Below are positions 1 to 6,561 of a DNA stretch of 9,904 bases, piece by piece; position 1 is the stretch's first letter; the number at the start of each line of letters is the position of its first letter. Both the position numbers and the translations under genes were made by a program. Origin of the DNA: Deltaproteobacteria bacterium (lineage in GTDB: Bacteria > Desulfobacterota > Desulfobulbia > Desulfobulbales > VMSU01); NCBI GenBank assembly GCA_024274995.1, contig JAJSAA010000283.1:1-9904 (forward strand). Direction: 5' to 3'. The notes below the pieces were generated by a model. That model was not told the DNA's origin and made no database searches. It was given only the letters and a program-made list of their open reading frames with translations.

Positions 1-623
1 ACGGCCAGCAGACTGACAATCATGGACAACAACCCCCGCAGGCCGCCGCCATACCAGGAGGCGGCGTAAAGCAGAAGCAGCGCCCCGAGAGCGGGCAGCC
101 GCAGTTTATGATGGTCAGGGTAAAATAATGAGGCAGCTCCCTGCTTGCGTATATAGGGCAAAACAGCCATATTAACAATCATCAGACAACGGCCGCATAG
201 CGGCATAAGAAAGGCAGCGAGCACAAAACGCCGGTCATCAAGGGCGGTGAGAGCCGCCACCTTTAACAAAATAGCCATAACAATGGCGATTACTCCCATA
301 ACCCCGATATGGCTGTCCCGCATGATCTCCAGCATCCGCTCTCTCGGCCGGGCGCTGAACAGGCCGTCGGCGCTGTCGGCCAGACCGTCTAAGTGAAAAC
401 CGCCAGAGACCGCCAGCAGACATAAAGTCAACAATACCGCGGCTAACATTGGCGGCAAGAAGTGACGAAAAATCCCGGCCAAAGCAGCCATAACCAGGGC
501 GATAACCAGCCCCACCACCGGGAAGAATGGCAGGCTGCAGGCCAGATCATCCGCCCTCTGTCCCCGGCCGCCGGGCAGAGGAATAATAGTCAGGAAACTC
601 CAGGCCGCCCAGAATCCCGCCAT
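1..623 (-). CDS. cobS: Adenosylcobinamide-GDP ribazoletransferase (cobalamin synthase), C-terminal end off the window
   Basis: Integral membrane enzyme that joins adenosylcobinamide-GDP to alpha-ribazole (phosphate), the last step of the nucleotide-loop pathway. 207 codons are visible out of a family length of about 250, so the C-terminus lies beyond the left edge. The family signature is clear at residues 74-87 (GGFHLDGLADSADG, with Asp79, Asp83 and Asp86), followed by MRDSHIGVMG at 101-110. Several hydrophobic stretches (about 34-50, 59-73, 108-125, 131-150, 177-190) fit a multi-pass membrane protein. The ATG at 623-621 shares its A with the TAA stop of cobT (TAATG), which supports both this start and translational coupling. 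It is the last visible gene of the riboswitch-controlled cobC-cobU-cobT-cobS operon. No break or frameshift is seen in the visible part. Confidence 0.93.
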   Translation of the reverse strand, partial: MAGFWAAWSFLTIIPLPGGRGQRADDLACSLPFFPVVGLVIALVMAALAGIFRHFLPPMLAAVLLTLCLLAVSGGFHLDGLADSADGLFSARPRERMLEIMRDSHIGVMGVIAIVMAILLKVAALTALDDRRFVLAAFLMPLCGRCLMIVNMAVLPYIRKQGAASLFYPDHHKLRLPALGALLLLYAASWYGGGLRGLLSMIVSLLA

Positions 624-1687
624 TATTTATCCGCCCCGGCCACCGCCGCCTCCTCAAAGGTGGCAACCTCGGAGACTATACGGGCCGCCGCCTCTACAAG
701 ATGCATGGCCAGGGCGGCACCGGTTCCCTCCCCCAGGCGCAGATTTAAATCCAGTAGCGGTTGACACTTTAAATGATCCTGCATAACCCCGTGACCGTTC
801 TCCATACTCCGATGGGCGGCAATGATATATTCGGCCGTCATCGGGGCCAAACTCTGAGCAATCAGGGCTCCGGCCGTGGAGATAAAGCCATCCACCACCA
901 CCGGTTTATGGAGAGCGGCCGCGCCTATAATAACCCCGGCGATACCGCCAATCTCAAAACCGCCCACCTTGCTTAAAACATCAAGCCCGTCGGCCGGATT
1001 CGGCCGGTTAATCTCCAGGGCCCGGTTGATAACCGCAATCTTGGCCGCCACCTGCCGGTCATCAAGACCAGTTCCACGGCCGGTTACCTCGGCCGCGGCC
1101 CGGCCGGTGAGGACAGCGACAATGGCGCTGCTCGGGGTGGTATTGGCAATACCCATATCCCCGGTACCGAAGATATCATAATCAGCAGCCAGCTCATTCA
1201 CCACCTCAATACCGGCCTCCACGGCCCGCACGGCCTCTTCCCGGCTCATGGCCGGGCCCTGAGCCATATTTGCGGTACCCATGGCCACCTTTTTATCGAC
1301 TACCTCTCCCCTGCCAGTCAAGGCCGAGAGATCGGCGGCCACCCCCATATCCACCACCACCACGTCTGTCCCGGCCTGCCGGGCCAGGACATTAATTCCG
1401 GCCCCGCCGCGGACGAAATTGGCCACCATCTGCGGGGTCACATCCTGGGGGAATTTACTCACCCCCTCAACCGCCACCCCGTGATCTCCGGCCATGGTGA
1501 TAATAACCTTGCGAGACACTGGCGGCGGCAGCGCCCTGGTCTGACCGACCAGATCAAGGCCCAAATCCATTAAACGCCCCAAGGCCCAATGAGGAATGGC
1601 TAATTGATCAAGACGGGCTCTGGCCTGGTTACGCCACGTTTGATCCTGACCAGTAATCATGGCAGCGGTTTGCTCTAATAGACTCAT
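623..1687 (-). CDS. cobT: Nicotinate-nucleotide--dimethylbenzimidazole phosphoribosyltransferase
   Basis: Transfers phosphoribose from nicotinate mononucleotide to the lower-ligand base, giving alpha-ribazole 5'-phosphate for CobS. Its 354 aa match the usual length of about 350. Recognisable blocks are MAGDHGVAVEGVS (65-77), FVRGGAGINVLARQAG (91-106), GTGDMGIANTT (174-184), LSKVGGFEIGG (238-248) and LRLGEGTGAALAM (316-328). Glu320 in the last block corresponds to the catalytic base (Glu317 in Salmonella). Two departures from the family pattern stand out: the N-terminal KPPGSLGRLE-like motif reads IPHWALGRLM (31-40), and the Glu of the GELG/GEMG motif is Asp177. Both could bear on which base is used, but that is inference. 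The start has a weak purine-rich ribosome site (AGAGAGA). Upstream is a 148-base spacer after cobU; downstream it overlaps cobS by TAATG. Confidence 0.95.
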   Translation of the reverse strand: MSLLEQTAAMITGQDQTWRNQARARLDQLAIPHWALGRLMDLGLDLVGQTRALPPPVSRKVIITMAGDHGVAVEGVSKFPQDVTPQMVANFVRGGAGINVLARQAGTDVVVVDMGVAADLSALTGRGEVVDKKVAMGTANMAQGPAMSREEAVRAVEAGIEVVNELAADYDIFGTGDMGIANTTPSSAIVAVLTGRAAAEVTGRGTGLDDRQVAAKIAVINRALEINRPNPADGLDVLSKVGGFEIGGIAGVIIGAAALHKPVVVDGFISTAGALIAQSLAPMTAEYIIAAHRSMENGHGVMQDHLKCQPLLDLNLRLGEGTGAALAMHLVEAAARIVSEVATFEEAAVAGADK

Positions 1688-1835
1688 TTATTTCTCTCTG
1701 TGCTGGTTATCATGTTAAATTGAGTAACGGCCATGCCCGGCTATCCCGGCACAACAAAGCAATTTCATTGTCCACGTAACAGGTTAAACTCGTGGTGAGA
1801 ATACAGCTTACCGCCACTTTTGGAAAAGTTACGTT
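1688..1835 (-). other. Structured 148-base spacer between cobU and cobT
   Basis: This gap is unusually long for an operon in which the other two junctions overlap. It holds a perfect 7-base inverted repeat, ACGTAAC (1774-1780) and GTTACGT (1828-1834), whose right arm ends just before the cobU stop. Inside it is a 5-bp stem, CCACG (1772-1776) with CGTGG (1791-1795). Nearer cobT, a minus-strand TGCCGG/CCGGGCA stem with one bulge (about 1734-1751) can form. None is followed by a T run, so these are not typical intrinsic terminators. No ORF is evident. RNA processing or stability is possible but unproven. Confidence 0.35.
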
Positions 1836-2366
1836 TCAGCCTTTAATCCGCCCTGGAATTCCACAGCTAACAAGATAAACCTCATCCGCAGCCGCCGCCA
1901 TCAGCTGATTACAGCGTCCCAGCAAATCCCGGTACATTCTGACCCCCGCTTTTTCGGGAACAATACCGCAGCCGACTTCGCCGCTCACCAAAACCACAGC
2001 GCCCTCCCGCTCCCGGCAGACAGCAATCAACTCCCGGCAACAGGCGCTGATCCCGGCCTCATCCACTACCAGCCCCCGCCATTGCAGATTATTGACCCAC
2101 ATGGTGAGACAATCCAGCAGAATTACGGCCCCGGCCGCCGCCAGCTTAATCACGGCCGCGGTCTCCACCTCCTCCTCCACGGTCTGCCAGCCCCGGCCCC
2201 GGCGCTCTGCCTGATGGCGCGATATTCTCGCCGCCGTCTCCACGTCAAGTCCCGGCGGCGAGGTAGCGATATACAGCCTTGATTCAGCCAGGCCCTCGGC
2301 ATAATCCTGCCCGAAGGCACTCTTACCGCTGCGGGCTCCGCCGGTTATCAAAATAATCCTGTTCAT
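1836..2366 (-). CDS. cobU: Bifunctional adenosylcobinamide kinase / adenosylcobinamide-phosphate guanylyltransferase
   Basis: Phosphorylates adenosylcobinamide and then transfers GMP from GTP to make adenosylcobinamide-GDP, the activated half used by CobS. Length is 176 aa, against 181 in Salmonella. The P-loop GGARSGKS is at residues 9-16. His51 in ISRHQAERRG fits the guanylylated histidine of the family (His46 in Salmonella). ILLDCLTMWVNNL (82-94) is the conserved Walker-B-like strand, and EVGCGIVPE (130-138) plus YRDLLGRCNQ (145-154) complete the family pattern. The usual VSNEVG reads VSGEVG here (Asn to Gly at 129). The ATG overlaps the cobC stop as ATGA, indicating coupled translation. 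The next gene, cobT, begins after a long spacer. Confidence 0.95.
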   Translation of the reverse strand: MNRIILITGGARSGKSAFGQDYAEGLAESRLYIATSPPGLDVETAARISRHQAERRGRGWQTVEEEVETAAVIKLAAAGAVILLDCLTMWVNNLQWRGLVVDEAGISACCRELIAVCREREGAVVLVSGEVGCGIVPEKAGVRMYRDLLGRCNQLMAAAADEVYLVSCGIPGRIKG

Positions 2367-2953
2367 AAGTTAAACCCCTTCAGAGTCGCACCGCCCTTAT
2401 TTATCCGCAGAATGGTCAGGCCGCCGGGCCGCACATCAAAGCTCAGATACTCATCAAGTTCAAGCCCCAGAAAATAACAGATTAACGCCCTGATAACCCC
2501 GCCATGAGCCACCACCAGGGTATTACCAAGAGCAGTAAGCGCGGGGGCCAGAGCGCAGACCCGCCGCCGAAAAGACCTTATATTTTCGCCTTCCGGAAAG
2601 GTAAAATCGGCCCCATCAGACAACCAGCGCCCAACAAGCTCCGCCTCGGAAGCCTCAATATCCGCAAAGGTCAACCCCTCCCAACGACCAAAATCAATCT
2701 CTCTTAAATCAGCAATATATTCAGGAGCCAAATCGTGATAACGAGCCACAATTCCGGCCGTCTGCCGGGCGCGGAGCAAGGGACTGCACAGACAGCGGAC
2801 AGGACTTAGAGGCAGAGCACGAGCCAAAGTTAGAGCCTGCGAGCGGCCAGTCTCGGTGAGCGGCGGGTCAGATGAACCGATATAGGCACCGGTGCCGGAA
2901 ACCTCACCATGGCGGGCCAGAAAGAGGTCTGTCGCGGCGCTTTTTAAGGCCAT
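2363..2953 (-). CDS. cobC: Alpha-ribazole phosphatase-type histidine phosphatase
   Basis: Histidine phosphatase superfamily member that, by family and context, removes the 5'-phosphate from alpha-ribazole 5'-phosphate (or from the cobalamin phosphate product). It has 196 aa, close to the usual 200. The catalytic motif ARHGE is at residues 13-17 (Arg14 and His15, the phosphoenzyme His). Arg61 in SPLLRARQTA, Glu85 in LREIDFGRWEG and His150 in VVAHGG complete the active-site set of the superfamily. The GAYIGSSDPPLTETGR stretch (22-37) is typical of the CobC/phosphoglycerate-mutase group. A GAGGA ribosome site lies about 11 bases before the ATG. This is the first gene after the cobalamin riboswitch and terminator, and its TGA overlaps the cobU ATG. 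Sequence alone cannot exclude another phosphatase substrate, but the operon makes CobC very likely. Confidence 0.9.
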   Translation of the reverse strand: MALKSAATDLFLARHGEVSGTGAYIGSSDPPLTETGRSQALTLARALPLSPVRCLCSPLLRARQTAGIVARYHDLAPEYIADLREIDFGRWEGLTFADIEASEAELVGRWLSDGADFTFPEGENIRSFRRRVCALAPALTALGNTLVVAHGGVIRALICYFLGLELDEYLSFDVRPGGLTILRINKGGATLKGFNL

Positions 2954-3039
2954 TGATTTTTATTTCCTCACTTGACAAATCTAAAAATTACCATTTTCGG
3001 CGGTTATCTGCCTGATACTACCATTTTTAATCTAAAAAC

Positions 3040-3084
3040 AAAAAACCCGGCCTCACCATTTACAGGTGAACCGGGCTGTTTTTT
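3040..3084 (-). terminator. Intrinsic terminator in the cob leader, potentially bidirectional
   Basis: On the minus strand, CCCGG-T-TCACC, a 7-base loop, GGTGA-GG-CCGGG and then TTTTTT form a strong GC-rich hairpin with a T run. It sits between the riboswitch and cobC, 87 bases before the cobC start. On the plus strand the same hairpin is followed by CTGTTTTTT, so it may also stop transcription in the other direction. Its position after a B12 riboswitch suggests control by premature termination when ligand is bound. Confidence 0.8.
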
Positions 3085-3119
3085 AATGTCAGGGACTTAA
3101 TCCCCTGTCTGCAAAAAAA

Positions 3120-3160
3120 TTCACCCGGACTCTCAACTCATTCCACGAAGTAAACGTCCG
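3120..3160 (-). promoter_or_regulatory. Putative antiterminator / switching segment of the cob leader
   Basis: Between riboswitch and terminator, the minus strand carries CCGGGTGAA (3128-3120). It can pair with TTCACC in the 5' arm of the terminator, or through CCGGG with its CCCGG. The same segment can instead be held in a local stem, CGGAC (3160-3156) with GTCCG (3130-3126). Two mutually exclusive pairings of this kind are what a transcription-attenuating riboswitch needs. The model was drawn by eye and no folding energy was computed. Confidence 0.45.
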
Positions 3161-3167
3161 TTAACCT

Positions 3168-3340
3168 CAGGTCGGCCTACCGGCTTATGGATCACCCTAA
3201 TCACCGCGCCTTCCCATCCACCAGAGCTGGTAAACAGTGGCTTATTCGCGGTTTTCGTCCTCACTTACGGTTGCGGGTCAGCGCCGGATTCACACCGGAC
3301 TTTCCGGTCACCCCCGTCTCCGTGCAGAGCGGGGCACCTG
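3168..3340 (-). promoter_or_regulatory. Cobalamin (AdoCbl) riboswitch
   Basis: Read on the minus strand, the conserved blocks come in the right order: GGTGCC near the 5' end, GTGAATCCGG followed by GCTGACCCGCAACCGTAA, GCCACTG, GGGAAGGCGC, and the B12 box AAGCCGGTAGGCCGACCTG at the 3' end. The P1 stem closes the element: CAGGT (3336-3340) pairs with ACCTG (3168-3172), extendable by a U-A pair. Length is 173 nt, normal for the class. It precedes cobC-cobU-cobT-cobS, and an intrinsic terminator follows about 85 nt later, so repression of the operon by coenzyme B12 is expected. Confidence 0.96.
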
Positions 3341-3359
3341 AAATTATTATTATCTGTTG

Positions 3360-3388
3360 TCCATAATGTAATTTGACCGATATTTCAA
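3360..3388 (-). promoter_or_regulatory. Putative sigma70-type promoter of the cob operon
   Basis: On the minus strand, TTGAAA (3388-3383) and TATGGA (3365-3360) are separated by 17 bases. A start about 7 bases downstream would place the transcript 5' end just before the riboswitch, as expected. The -10 match is only fair. Two direct copies of ATTATCTGT (plus strand, 3349-3357 and 3391-3399) flank the promoter. Confidence 0.4.
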
Positions 3389-3710
3389 ATATTATCTGTA
3401 AAATATTTTTCTACCGGCCTTGAGCTTTCACCCAATAAGGGCGGGTACGACAAAAAGGAAAAAAAAGATTTTAGCAGATATTACGAATAAACAGGAGCAA
3501 ATCAGACATATTAATTTTAAACATCAAGGCCCGAAAACCCACCTAATCCTCCTTAAAGCCATAAAAATATGGCATTTATCCTGCGGCTGGCAAATCGCTT
3601 TATTGACAAGGCCTGTGAGCCGATCATCAATTAGACCCCCTGTCTTTACTTGCCTCCGCCCCTGTTGATAACTTTGATTTACCGCCTCACTAAATCATCT
3701 AAAACCGCCT

Positions 3711-3738
3711 TTGACAGGCCTTCATTTTTTTTTTAAAT
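3711..3738 (+). promoter_or_regulatory. Putative dnaA promoter
   Basis: A perfect TTGACA (3711-3716) is followed after 16 bases by TTAAAT (3733-3738), a 4/6 match to the -10 consensus. The spacer is mostly T. Transcription would start near 3745, about 70 bases before the dnaA ATG. The near-match DnaA box at 3783-3791 would lie in the untranslated leader, which would allow autoregulation by DnaA. Confidence 0.45.
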
Positions 3739-3782
3739 ATTACGCCATAATCTGATCTCTCACCTATCACGTTGTAGGATAT

Positions 3783-3791
3783 TTTTCCACA
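3783..3791 (+). promoter_or_regulatory. Near-consensus DnaA box upstream of dnaA
   Basis: TTTTCCACA differs from the DnaA box TTATCCACA at one base and ends 24 bases before the dnaA start. A second single-mismatch site, TGTTGATAA (reverse complement TTATCAACA), lies at 3663-3671. DnaA autoregulates its gene through such boxes in many bacteria. Single 9-mers with one mismatch also occur by chance, so the support is modest. Confidence 0.35.
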
Positions 3792-3815
3792 AGAACCAAC
3801 TCTCAGGATAAACTC

Positions 3816-5156
3816 ATGACTTGGCAGAAAATAGACAAAAGGCTTCACGACAAACTGGGCGCAAGTATCTACAACCTCTGGATAACCCCTCTGCAATGCG
3901 TGAGTTTTGCCAATGACACCATAGAATTACGCGGGCCGGATCGTTTTTTCTGCTCCTGGGTGATGGATAATTATATGACCGATATCCAGGCGGCGGTTAA
4001 AGATTACACGGGCCGGCAACCCAAAATCATCTTTAAGGCCGATGACGAACTGCCGGAGACGGCCGCTTCCCAAACTGCTGCTAAGAGCGAGCAGCTGTGT
4101 CTGCCCACCATCAACAAGGCCCCCACCTTCGTCAGGACTCTGAACCCCAGGTATGTATTTGATGAATTTGTGGTTGGTGACTGTAACGCCATAGCCCATT
4201 CCGCCTGCCACGCCCTGGCAGAAGGCGACACCTCCTTTGGCCGCTGCCTGTACGTAAGCTCCAGCACCGGCCTTGGCAAAAGCCATTTAACCCACGCCGT
4301 GGCTCATTATATACTGGAAAACGCCCCCGGTGTCCGTTTGAATTACCTCAGCGCCCAGCAGTTAACTTCCGAGATGGTCAATTCCATCCAGAAGCATAAA
4401 ATGGAGTCCTTCAAAACCCGCTTTCAAAGCAGCGATGTCCTGATGTTAGAAGATTTACAGGCCCTGGCCGGCCGAGCCAAGACCCAGGAGGAATTAGGGT
4501 CAATCTTAGACATTCTCATGGAGAGCGGCAAGACGGTTATCTTGACCGGTGTCCAGCCGCCCCGGGAATTAAGCAACATTACAGACGGAGTACGCTCCCG
4601 CCTGTCATCCGGCCTCATCACCACCATCACCGCGCCCGATACCGCGACTAAGGCCGCCATCATAGCTCAAAAAGCCAGGGGGCTTGAAATAACGTTAAGC
4701 GAAGAACTGGTCTGGCACATAGCGGAACGGATCAAGGGAGACATGCGGCAGGTAAAAAGCGCCCTGGTGGGAATCAAGGCCAAAATGGCCCTCCAGGGGC
4801 GTGAAGCCAATACGGAAATGATCAACGAAGTTATGGCCAATATCGTCAATCAGCTCAAAGCGCTTGATCCAGCGATGATTAGAGACTATATCGCCCGCCA
4901 GTTCAAATTACAGCCCGAAGAATTACTCTCCAAATCACGCAAGAAAAGCGTCGCCTTCCCCCGCCAGATATCCATGTACTTCTCACGTAAATACACCCAG
5001 AACGCCCTCTCTGAAATCGGCCGGGCCTTTAACCGGGATCATTCCACCGTGGTTCATTCAGTTCGGGTAATAAGCAAGGCAATAAATAATGATCTTTCCA
5101 TCCAGGGTCAGATGAAGATGTTAGACCAGAAAATACGGGCTAAATTCCTCGCCTAA
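3816..5156 (+). CDS. dnaA: DnaA-type replication initiator with a divergent AAA+ core
   Basis: AAA+ initiator protein that binds DnaA boxes and opens the origin. At 446 aa it is normal in length. Domain I spans about 1-70 (GASIYNLWITPLQ), followed by a short linker. The AAA+ module begins at NPRYVFDEFVVG (110-121). Walker A reads SSTGLGKS (149-156), with Ser for the first P-loop Gly. Walker B reads LMLEDLQ (209-215), Glu-Asp instead of Asp-Asp. Sensor 1 is TGVQPPRE. The box VII Arg finger (RSR, Arg262) is kept, but the preceding EDR-type Arg is Gly (259). Sensor 2 Arg311 is kept (MRQVKSAL). Domain IV is intact: SVAFPRQISMYFSRK (378-392) and the DNA-binding signature FNRDHSTVVHS (405-415), one Gly shorter than FGGRDHTTV. 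dnaN and gyrB are not adjacent. From memory, DnaA proteins of this style occur in sulfate-reducing Deltaproteobacteria, some with two copies. Whether this is the main initiator or a paralogue is open. Confidence 0.93.
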   Translation: MTWQKIDKRLHDKLGASIYNLWITPLQCVSFANDTIELRGPDRFFCSWVMDNYMTDIQAAVKDYTGRQPKIIFKADDELPETAASQTAAKSEQLCLPTINKAPTFVRTLNPRYVFDEFVVGDCNAIAHSACHALAEGDTSFGRCLYVSSSTGLGKSHLTHAVAHYILENAPGVRLNYLSAQQLTSEMVNSIQKHKMESFKTRFQSSDVLMLEDLQALAGRAKTQEELGSILDILMESGKTVILTGVQPPRELSNITDGVRSRLSSGLITTITAPDTATKAAIIAQKARGLEITLSEELVWHIAERIKGDMRQVKSALVGIKAKMALQGREANTEMINEVMANIVNQLKALDPAMIRDYIARQFKLQPEELLSKSRKKSVAFPRQISMYFSRKYTQNALSEIGRAFNRDHSTVVHSVRVISKAINNDLSIQGQMKMLDQKIRAKFLA

Positions 5157-5158
5157 AA

Positions 5159-5180
5159 CGCTTTGCCCGGTAGCAGAGCG
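5159..5180 (-). terminator. Hairpin between convergent dnaA and hemY, likely hemY terminator
   Basis: CGCTTTGC (5159-5166) pairs with GCAGAGCG (5173-5180) over 8 bp, one of them a G-U pair, around a 6-base loop. On the minus strand it follows the hemY TAG directly and is itself followed by TTTT, the last part lying in the dnaA stop region. On the plus strand no T run follows, so it suits hemY better than dnaA. The T tract is short, so efficiency is uncertain. Confidence 0.5.
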
Positions 5181-5181
5181 C

Positions 5182-6561
5182 CTAAAAATAAACCGGCTTC
5201 ACCTGTAATTCTTCCATCTGCCGCTCACCGCCAGCGGCAACGGCAGCAGCGGTCTTACGGGCCGATTTAATCATATCGTTCATTCCTATACCATCCCAGC
5301 CAAAACCGCAGATAGACAGATCCGGCAAATCACTTTCCATGCCCTCCCGCCAGCGCAGCAAGGCGGGATGATCCATCTCAAGCTGCGGGATGGCATGTTC
5401 AGTGCGTAGCACCCTGGTAAAAAGAGGCGGCTCCGGCAGATTAATAAGCGTCCCTATGTCTTTGACTGCCTGCGCCTCTATCTCACTATCCGAGAGGCTG
5501 AGACGCTCAGTATGCCGCCGACCGCCAACCAGCACCTCGATTAACCGGCAGGATCGGGGGCTGCGGCCAGGAAACATATGAGAGGTAAACATGGCGCCAA
5601 TGGCAAAACGGTGTTCCCGCTCCGGGGCAAGGTAACCAAAGCCGTAGGGAACCTCGGCCGAATCGGGCAAGCCCATTACCACATTAATTATCCTGGCCGT
5701 CGGAATTTCCACCACCGGCGGCGCCTTAAAAGCGGTTAGAAGTCGAAGCGCCTGGTTCACCGGCAGCGCCATAATCAATCGCGCCGCCCTGAACTCCCCC
5801 GCCTCTGTCCTAACCTTCCAGACTTTATCCCGACCGATCCCCTTGACTGCGGCATTATATTTAATTTCTTTTTTGTCGGCCAGGGCCTTTATCAGCCTCT
5901 CCATACCGGCAGGAAAATTGAGCATGGAGGGCAGACGGGCCAATTTGCTGCCCCCCCTCGCCGCCCGTTTTTTCTTGATAAGCCCCCGTAGTACCGAGCC
6001 GGTCTCCTTCTCAATAGCCCGGACACCCGGCATAACAGCATCAATACTCAATCTGTTAAAATCCCCGGCAAAGGTACCGCTGATAGCGGCATCGGCCAGA
6101 GGAAGAATGGCCGGACCGAAACGATAATTCACCCAGTCGGCAATGGTCTGATCCTCCATCTTCGGCCGCTTCCAGAGATCGGCGATTACCCGCAGTTTAC
6201 CGCCCATGGTAATAAGAGGGGTCTTTAAAACCGTGCTCAGACTCTGGGGCAGCCGTTCCAGCCGGCCCCTATGACACATATAGCGGAAGAAATCGCCCAA
6301 GGGGGCTTGCTGGGCCTCGCGATAGAGATCAATATCACGCAGAAGTTCCTGGCTTTCCGGGGTATTATCAAGAAAGCCATGCGGCCCCCATTCCCCCTGA
6401 TAGCCCTCCGAGTTAAAGGTCTTTATGGCTCCCCCCGGTCGAGAAGTCTTTTCTATAATGGCAACTCGCAAGTCAGCATGAGATAATTTCGCCAAAAAAT
6501 GGGCGGCGCTTAAACCGGAAAGCCCAGCACCGATAATTATCACATCATAAGAGTTTTCCAT
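5182..6561 (-). CDS. hemY: Protoporphyrinogen oxidase, HemY-type FAD flavoprotein
   Basis: FAD-dependent amine-oxidase-fold enzyme that by family oxidises protoporphyrinogen IX to protoporphyrin IX (or coproporphyrinogen III to coproporphyrin III in the CgoX branch) in haem synthesis. It has 459 aa, normal for the group. The dinucleotide-binding motif DVIIIGAGLSGLSAAHFL opens the protein (GxGxxG at 11-16), followed by EKTSRPGGAIKTF and GEWGPHGFL. The substrate-domain stretch ADAAISGTFAGD and the C-terminal FAD-contact region ICGFGWDGIGMNDMIKSARK complete it. I chose the ATG at 6561 because the Rossmann motif should lie close to the N-terminus and a GGTGG ribosome site lies just upstream. An upstream ATG at 6666 would add 35 unlikely residues. 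In an anaerobe the electron acceptor is probably not oxygen, which is inference. It converges on dnaA and is divergent from a flavodoxin-fold gene. Confidence 0.88.
   Translation of the reverse strand: MENSYDVIIIGAGLSGLSAAHFLAKLSHADLRVAIIEKTSRPGGAIKTFNSEGYQGEWGPHGFLDNTPESQELLRDIDLYREAQQAPLGDFFRYMCHRGRLERLPQSLSTVLKTPLITMGGKLRVIADLWKRPKMEDQTIADWVNYRFGPAILPLADAAISGTFAGDFNRLSIDAVMPGVRAIEKETGSVLRGLIKKKRAARGGSKLARLPSMLNFPAGMERLIKALADKKEIKYNAAVKGIGRDKVWKVRTEAGEFRAARLIMALPVNQALRLLTAFKAPPVVEIPTARIINVVMGLPDSAEVPYGFGYLAPEREHRFAIGAMFTSHMFPGRSPRSCRLIEVLVGGRRHTERLSLSDSEIEAQAVKDIGTLINLPEPPLFTRVLRTEHAIPQLEMDHPALLRWREGMESDLPDLSICGFGWDGIGMNDMIKSARKTAAAVAAGGERQMEELQVKPVYF

Larger units (their letters stand above)
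3341..3815. other. Non-coding region between the cob riboswitch and dnaA
   Basis: About 475 bases, AT-richer than the flanking genes, with divergent transcription on either side. I see no convincing gene; the longest ORF (3420-3668) starts at TTG and shows no family features. Contents are the cob promoter, a 6-bp perfect hairpin GCCATA-AAAA-TATGGC (3558-3573), one near-match DnaA box TGTTGATAA (3663-3671), a run of ten T (3725-3734), the putative dnaA promoter, and a second near-match box TTTTCCACA (3783-3791). The combination is reminiscent of a dnaA regulatory or origin region, but the box density is too low to call an origin. Confidence 0.4.

Noticed and set aside
238..423. Minus-strand 61-codon ORF in the cobS region
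   Set aside because: It is an out-of-frame shadow. The cobS frame runs unbroken from 623 to the window edge with the family signature.
3558..3573. Perfect GCCATA/TATGGC hairpin as a terminator
   Set aside because: The stem is short and AT-rich with no T run on the plus strand, and only TTT on the minus strand after GGC. It may simply be chance.
3603..3631. TTGACA (3603-3608) as a second dnaA promoter
   Set aside because: No reasonable -10 hexamer is found at 16-18 bases downstream, only ATCAAT-like sequence.
3420..3668. 82-codon plus-strand ORF between riboswitch and dnaA
   Set aside because: It starts at TTG without a ribosome site, has no recognisable motif, and its composition looks like translated non-coding DNA. 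It overlaps promoter-like sequences.
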